The notes under the pieces were generated by a model that had not been told where the DNA came from, did not search any database, and was given only the letters and a program-made list of their open reading frames with translations. 64,000 bases of DNA from contig JAWWNJ010000036.1 of NCBI GenBank assembly GCA_037176885.1, positions 186,001-250,000 on the forward strand, in the 5' to 3' direction. Origin of the DNA: Favolaschia claudopus. Its lineage: Eukaryota > Basidiomycota > Agaricomycetes > Agaricales > Mycenaceae. Below are positions 58,554-64,000 of this stretch, piece by piece (position 1 is the stretch's first letter; each line of letters starts with the position of its first letter). A program made the translations under genes and the position numbers.

Positions 58554-60794
58554 ATATATATATATACTCAACAAGATACACTCAAGCACTTCCTGATGAG
58601 TTCGTGGGGTCCAATCCGATATCCAGATGTGGTAATCCACTGAGTTCAATAGAGAGACTCAAAACATCGACGCCGTTGAATTGTGCAGTGCGATTTACGG
58701 TCAAATCGCTCCGCAGAAAGTTCAACTCAAACGCAACGACAACAAAAACTATGCCACCAACTTCCGCGGAGCCAAGGTATTTATAGCCAGAGGGATACAA
58801 GACAATGTTAATTGTCAGGGCGAAATTGACAACAACAACGGGCAGTTCCCGCCGCAAACTGAACAACTCTTATAGCACCAGTTGCACTATAGACCTGAAC
58901 TTCCCAGTTCCAGGTACGTTTGACACTCCTTTATATAGCACAAGCCTTTCAGACGAGGACGTGTCAGATCCCTTCAGGTTATGTGCCAGCAGTTCCAACA
59001 CAATGCTTTAGCGGACGGACCGTACCACTCTCTTCAGACTCGGGGAGATACTAGTTGCGGGTTATAGAGGCGAGACAGTTCTCAGCACACTAGGACCACG
59101 ACAAAGTCACTCAAATGCAAAGCCTCAGTGGGTGAACGCTCTCAAAACCAATGTCTCTTATTCACACTTGACTGAACTTCAACACGATTTCTATTAAGAC
59201 AAACGAGTATACAAATATCTTTATAAGTGCCTCTACGTTGCTGCCTGAGCACCACTGCAGTGTCGCTCTCGACGGGTCTACATGGTCTGCCCCCAGCAGG
59301 CACAATCCTGGCTCCTTATATACCTTTTTACAAGTACAAAACATGTGATAATCATACAGAACATGTGAGAATGAAAATAAATAGAAAGTCCATGCCGAGT
59401 GGATCCCTCTTGATCTTTGGCACTCAAGCCGTCAAAACGTCGTCCTATGGCACCTTTTCAATAGAATTGAGGTGGCCAACATGCCGGCTGAAGCCGCTGA
59501 CTCAAAACATCTGACCAAAAGTCCAGACAGATGGTCCAGTCAACTCTAGACCAGATCCAGCCCATAGACCTTGATCCCAACACATCTAGAACTCATCCGA
59601 TCATTGAGACCTTGAGACGACATTGAAGGGTCCCCTGATGGCTCGGTCACGGTGTGTGTTGCTGCCCAAAAGAATTGCAAAAAAATGTCCAAAAAAGGAA
59701 AGAGAAGGAAAGGGAAAGGGGAGAATTTCAAGAATTCTGGATGTACTTTGGACGAAAATTTCGCGGCTGCGCCGCAAAGTCCCCCTCGTGAAATGCTGGC
59801 TCGTTGCCCAGATGCCGCGGTCAAAGCGGCGGCCGGCAGAATACCATTATAAGCGCTGTTTTGTTCGAATGCAGCGTGAATTCCCCGCAGAGGTTTGGTA
59901 TTCCAGGTATCCTATTGTCGGAGATACAGCTATATACCCGTGGTATCTCTGCTATAGCTGAACACAAAAAAAAAGACCGCAATACTCACGATTCATAGTG
60001 AATTTTGGAAATATCTAGAACACTGCAGTCGAATTGAACCAACCCTTGATAGTGCTCCTCTTCATCTGTAGTATGTATATACACAGGGAGGTATCTGTAT
60101 ATTCTGCACTATCAGCACGCAAACACAATCAACCCCGACAATAATGATGATGTTTATTTTGAACCCCGGATAGATGAGATAATTGTTTCGCAAACCATAT
60201 CTTGTTGAGCCTGCAGCCTCAGACATTTAAGTAGATAGCTAGACCCTTCTACACAAGAATCCGAACCGATTATGAAGTGGTGGATTAAGCTGAATTTACA
60301 GGTTCTGTTTTCGTTGATTTTAGTGCACTTACATATCAATGCAGCTTTAAGGTAATCCTCAGTGTTTCTGACAAGTTTAGCTTGCTTTATCCTGCTTACA
60401 AGAGCTCTCTGTTTGCTTTCGACTAGGCAGAGCGAAATTCTCCCGAATATCAATATATCGGACATTTGGAGGCTAAGAAGAATCAAAAATGCCCCCCATA
60501 CACTCCAAGCTACTGTAGCTTCAGCATATAGTACAGATCCTTTCAAGATGCTGCAAAATGGATGGGAATTGAGCCGTTGAACCAGTCCTTACATAATGCT
60601 CAGCCACCATCATAATTCCCTTTTCTGGTCGCTCCTTGACAGCTCCTGCCTTTTCTGGTTGCTTCCAAAAAAGGCAGCAACCTAAACGGGTTGCTGACTT
60701 TTAAGGGAATTTGATGCAACACACACCAGAACCGCGCCCCCCTGATGAGCTGCCAACTCGAAATATAGTCCCGCGGGAGGCAGTCAAAGTGTCA
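58554..60794. other. Intergenic, no gene recognised
   Basis: Only short frames without motifs were found. Poly-purine AAGGAAAG-type runs occur near 59697-59725. No RNA gene recognised. Confidence 0.4.
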
Positions 60795-60799
60795 ACTAT

Positions 60800-61296
60800 T
60801 GTCACAGTCTGGCCAGTTGATTCCATCAAAACCCCTGATCCTGTTGATCCTTGATCAATTACGTCATCAGGATACCCACTCTGTGCCTGACTCTGTGGGA
60901 CTGATTGTCTGCTTCATTCTCAATTCAGGCACCATTCCTCTCTGAATTCCATTGCTGTGCTCCATTCCATTCTATGGGGCTGTGCTCCATTCTCAATTGT
61001 TATTGTTCTCTCCATTCCATTCCATGACTGTGAGGGTACTCCCCTCTTCATTCCCTTATTGTCCTCTCCATTCTATGACTGTGGAGGTACTCATTTATGA
61101 CCATGAGTGTTCTCTTCTGTCTTCTTATTGTTTTATTTCTACTTTAGGAAGTAGAGCTTAGGTATATAAAGGGCTCTGGCTCTACCCATGTACCTTAGTG
61201 TTTTTATTTTATCATCTTTACGGGTCAACTATGCTCCTGCTTCGTCTTGACTGACTAAGACACTCTTATCCTGGGAATTCTGGCCTGTCTGTGACA
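60800..61296 (+). mobile_element. Solo LTR of a retrotransposon
   Basis: The element starts TGTCACAG and ends CTGTGACA (8-base inverted termini with the canonical TG..CA). It is flanked by the 5-base direct repeat ACTAT (60795-60799 and 61297-61301). A TATATAAAG box near 61162 is in the place expected for an LTR promoter reading to the right. No second LTR and no gag-pol frames were found next to it, so it is a solo LTR of 497 bp. LTR size and 5-bp duplication fit Ty3/gypsy or Ty1/copia. Confidence 0.85.
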
Positions 61297-61301
61297 ACTA
61301 T

Positions 61302-63750
61302 AAAGCTGAACACCAGCAGTCTGCACTCCAATCGAACTTGAACTATAAATCACCGCAGATACCTCTGCACCTCAGAACTCGCCTGTAGGTCGCCAAAGGG
61401 TCTATCAACACTCTAGCTACTTGATATCCATCAAGCAAGGCCCCGCGGACCTTCAACTCAAGCCAAACTTGAACATCAGTTGTTGTTCGAATAGCAACGA
61501 TTCAATAAGCCCAGAATGACTTCCACCAAAATTCTTGGAATGCGTCCAGCTATTCCTCAAGGTCCCTCGGACCTTCCTACGCACTCTATACTCTCAGCCA
61601 AGTCCCCGCGGACCAGCTATAAAAAGATACAATTGCTATTTCTGACTCGAGGCAGATAATCCAGATGAACAGACTCATATCTCCAGTTCTAAAGCCAATG
61701 CCATTGTAACGCAAGTGCGCTGGGGTGCTTTATAGTCCAATTGACATAGCTGCACTCCCCGCGGACCTGCTTACGTAACAGTACAGCGCTCAACCAAGTT
61801 GAACCAAGTCATCTCGGACTCAATCTATGTAGGCGTTGGTTCCCTTGTGAGGGATCCTTCAACTAATGAATGCTCTAGGCTTTGGTTTGTATGCCACCAG
61901 AAAGAGGTACTGACTGCCTATTGCTAGTCGAGTAAGACTATAGTTGTGGCGGGTAGTTGGGGTGTTTGGGGCCGCACTTGACTTATAATAGCCAGATATA
62001 ACGCGCAAAAATGACCAGGCGTTACACTCGCCATGTCCCTCTCATCATTCTGACAGAGCCGTTGGCTGGATAGCCGCTGGCTCTGCGGTGCTCCCGCTGG
62101 CAGTTGGTCAAGTCCCGGCTGTCCGTGTTCAACCGGCATGCTTGGTTAGAGCTGCCGCTGATGATGTCGTCGGGTAGAGTGGCGGCCGTCCTGTGTTCGA
62201 AATTGAACCCAGATGGTCCCCCGCTAGATCTCCTTCATGTGGGTCGGTGGGTTAGCGCCTAACCTCAGGGAGGTTGGTAGTTCCTCTTGTCGCCTCCAGC
62301 ACCTCGAGATAGCAGTTTCCCACTAAGTCTCTTGGCCCGGCAGTTTAGAAATAGTCAGCGGCAGAGTCTCGCACCCATTTCTAGGGAAACGTCGCTAAGC
62401 CGCTGCTACCCGTTAGTGGCCTGCCAGCTTATCAGCTATCTGCAGCAATCAGATACTGCCCGCGAGGTCGGGCATATCTTCTGTTATCCTAACCTCACTT
62501 CTCTGATAGGTCTCGAAAATCGATAAATTCCGGGCATTTCATGCCTAGCGCCTGAGCGGCCCCTATCAACGGACCTTATGAGAGAACGGATTAGTACAAA
62601 CACACACTTTCCGCAGAAACTCATTTGTGAACGAATACACACAACTTAAACCTCCAAACCTCTACCAAAGAGTAACATCTCAATCACCTGTCTAAACGCA
62701 CCTTCCTGTGTCAAGACTAGGATAGTTAGTATAAGAACGGTCGGAACAAGCTATCGTGAAAGCCTCGAATTAGTATATTTCGAAGTTAGTATTGGTTGGA
62801 TTGCAACAGTCTATACTGGACTGGAACCCCGAACCTCGCACGTCGATTAGAAGTGATTATGATTTATATTAGGAATTTGTGCGGATTAAATCTGTGCATT
62901 ATCTTGGTTTATTTCCACCGTAGCCCCATAGTCAGTGTTTCATCGTCGTCAGCGAAGGAGACAAAGTGAAGGTCGTTCATAAGCACCTAGACATTCGCCA
63001 TTATGGAGCTCAAGACAGCACTATCCTGTCCTCGTCCGTTACTTCACATTCGAGTTTCCGAAGGGTCTGGACACTGCGCGTGGCAATGAATAGTGACGTA
63101 CCACTGTGTGTTTTACCAGCTCTGAATCCACAAGAGCCCAGGATTTGACGGCGAGTTGAGGAAAAAAGAAATGAAAGCTTGAAACCAATTGTTAACGAGC
63201 TGAAAGATACTGAAGTTTGTAAGTCGTGATATTCTCTTCATCTTTAGCTCTGTAGCAAGGGTAGAAGGCTTAAATTGAATCAGGGGAACGCGAAGATTAA
63301 TTCGATGACACATTTGTTGGTGGACACGGCGGTTTAGCAACACGAAAAGGCTGAAGTCACTAAGAGACATTCCATAGTACAACGTAAGATATTTTATGCT
63401 GTCAATTACCACTGTGAACAGCGAGGAACCCAGTACGCTGTGTGTGGCCATCGAGGTACTTAGAAAGGAAGAGTGTCACGGATGTCACATCAGGTTGATG
63501 TCCCGAGATCGCCGAACTGGTGTTGGCGCAGGAAAATGTCCTCCGGGTATTGCCGTTTGAACTATACTGTGGGGTTTGGAGAACGAAATGGGATAAAACA
63601 GGTTCATGGGCGCCTAACGGCGCTAAGTGGTGTCAGTGTTGTGAAGAGAAATGTCGAGAATAGGGTGTTTCATGGTAGGCGATTCGGAGCCAATTTTCAA
63701 GTTGGACCTCAAGTTTTTGGCCGATTTTGAAGTTGGAGTGCAAGTCGGGC

Positions 63751-63751
<1 letters not shown>
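61302..63751. other. Gene-poor stretch with a recurring short word
   Basis: Between 61440 and 61770 the word CCCCGCGGACC (also CCCTCGGACC) occurs five times, preceded several times by CAAG. This may be a relic of another repeat. No gene, tRNA or rRNA could be supported up to the C tract. Confidence 0.4.

Positions 63752-63795
<44 letters not shown>
63752..63795. repeat. 44-base homopolymer of C
   Basis: An uninterrupted run of C preceded by CAAGTCGGGCT and followed by AATTTGCATCC. The right flank carries inverted CCCCAACTT/AAGTTGGGG words that continue to the window end and look like part of another repeat. The length of the run should not be trusted, since such tracts are prone to sequencing and assembly error. 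Confidence 0.8.
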
Positions 63796-63798
<3 letters not shown>

Positions 63799-64000
63799 TT
63801 GCATCCCAACTTCAGAAGTTGGGACATGGCCAACTTCGCTTAGCCCACCATAGCAACCCATCAAATCACCTCAGACCCAACTTGGGTCGATTTTCGGGTA
63901 AAAGGGTGTTCACAGTAGCGTGCCCAATTTCGACCCCAACTTTGCTTCAAATCGGGGTGAAGTTGGGGTCAAAATAGGGCTCAAATCGGAGTAAAATAGG

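Noticed and set aside
62130..62230. tRNA-like stretch with GGTTAGAGCTGCCGC and GTGTTCGAAATTGAACCC
   Set aside because: The arms cannot be folded into a cloverleaf of normal spacing and no anticodon stem fits.

Overview
The window looks like a gene-rich but repeat-laden piece of a mushroom-forming fungus (Basidiomycota, Agaricomycetes). The evidence is the 45-65 bp introns with GT..AG ends and CTAAC/CTGAC branch sites, and protein families typical of that group: NB-ARC/TPR NLRs with a glycine-rich N terminus and a CP(L/F)P..F(T/V)GR motif, F-box-type proteins, degenerate kinases and atypical short-chain dehydrogenases (SDRs). The species cannot be told. No rRNA, tRNA or CRISPR array was seen.

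Layout. 1-3.2 kb: a cluster of small non-autonomous inverted-repeat elements (MITEs), two with clear target-site duplications. 3.9-6.8 kb (minus): NLR-1, five exons, 899 aa. 7.9-8.2 kb: another MITE. 8.2-11.5 kb: CT-rich DNA and a decayed leucine-rich-type gene. 11.7-12.7 kb (minus): a 301-aa SDR. 12.8-35.5 kb: a tandem segmental duplication with a period of about 9 kb. Each unit carries a ten-exon SDR gene (copies A, B, C starting at 13245, 22264 and 33738), a shared 3' flank, a minus-strand array of repeated exon-like modules, a TATA-driven spliced-looking plus-strand RNA segment and a minus-strand gene remnant. Unit 2 is about 2.45 kb longer because a copy of the 38.7-41.2 kb region has been pasted in behind SDR-B; it brings a complete F-box-like/nucleotidyltransferase-like gene and a truncated F-box gene fused to the SDR flank. 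37.1-37.7 kb: a SAP-like gene with a doubtful reading frame. 38.7-48.7 kb: the F-box neighbourhood, with a second and a third nucleotidyltransferase-like gene on either side of a 1070-aa protein that is two F-box proteins fused head to tail, plus a decayed copy of the 9-11 kb gene. 49.1-50.6 kb: a kinase-like gene with EFG instead of DFG. 51.4-53.9 kb (plus): NLR-2, 746 aa, with the same exon plan as NLR-1. 54-64 kb: TE-rich, with two MITEs, a solo LTR, a 235-aa gene of unknown role with frame trouble at its end, and a 44-base C tract.

Together this resembles a birth-and-death locus of recognition-type genes (NLR, F-box, kinase-like) and SDRs, expanding by local segmental duplication and eroding by deletion. 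No operon logic is expected and no metabolic pathway can be assembled. All exon models were built by reading splice sites and reading frames by eye, and no transcript support is available.
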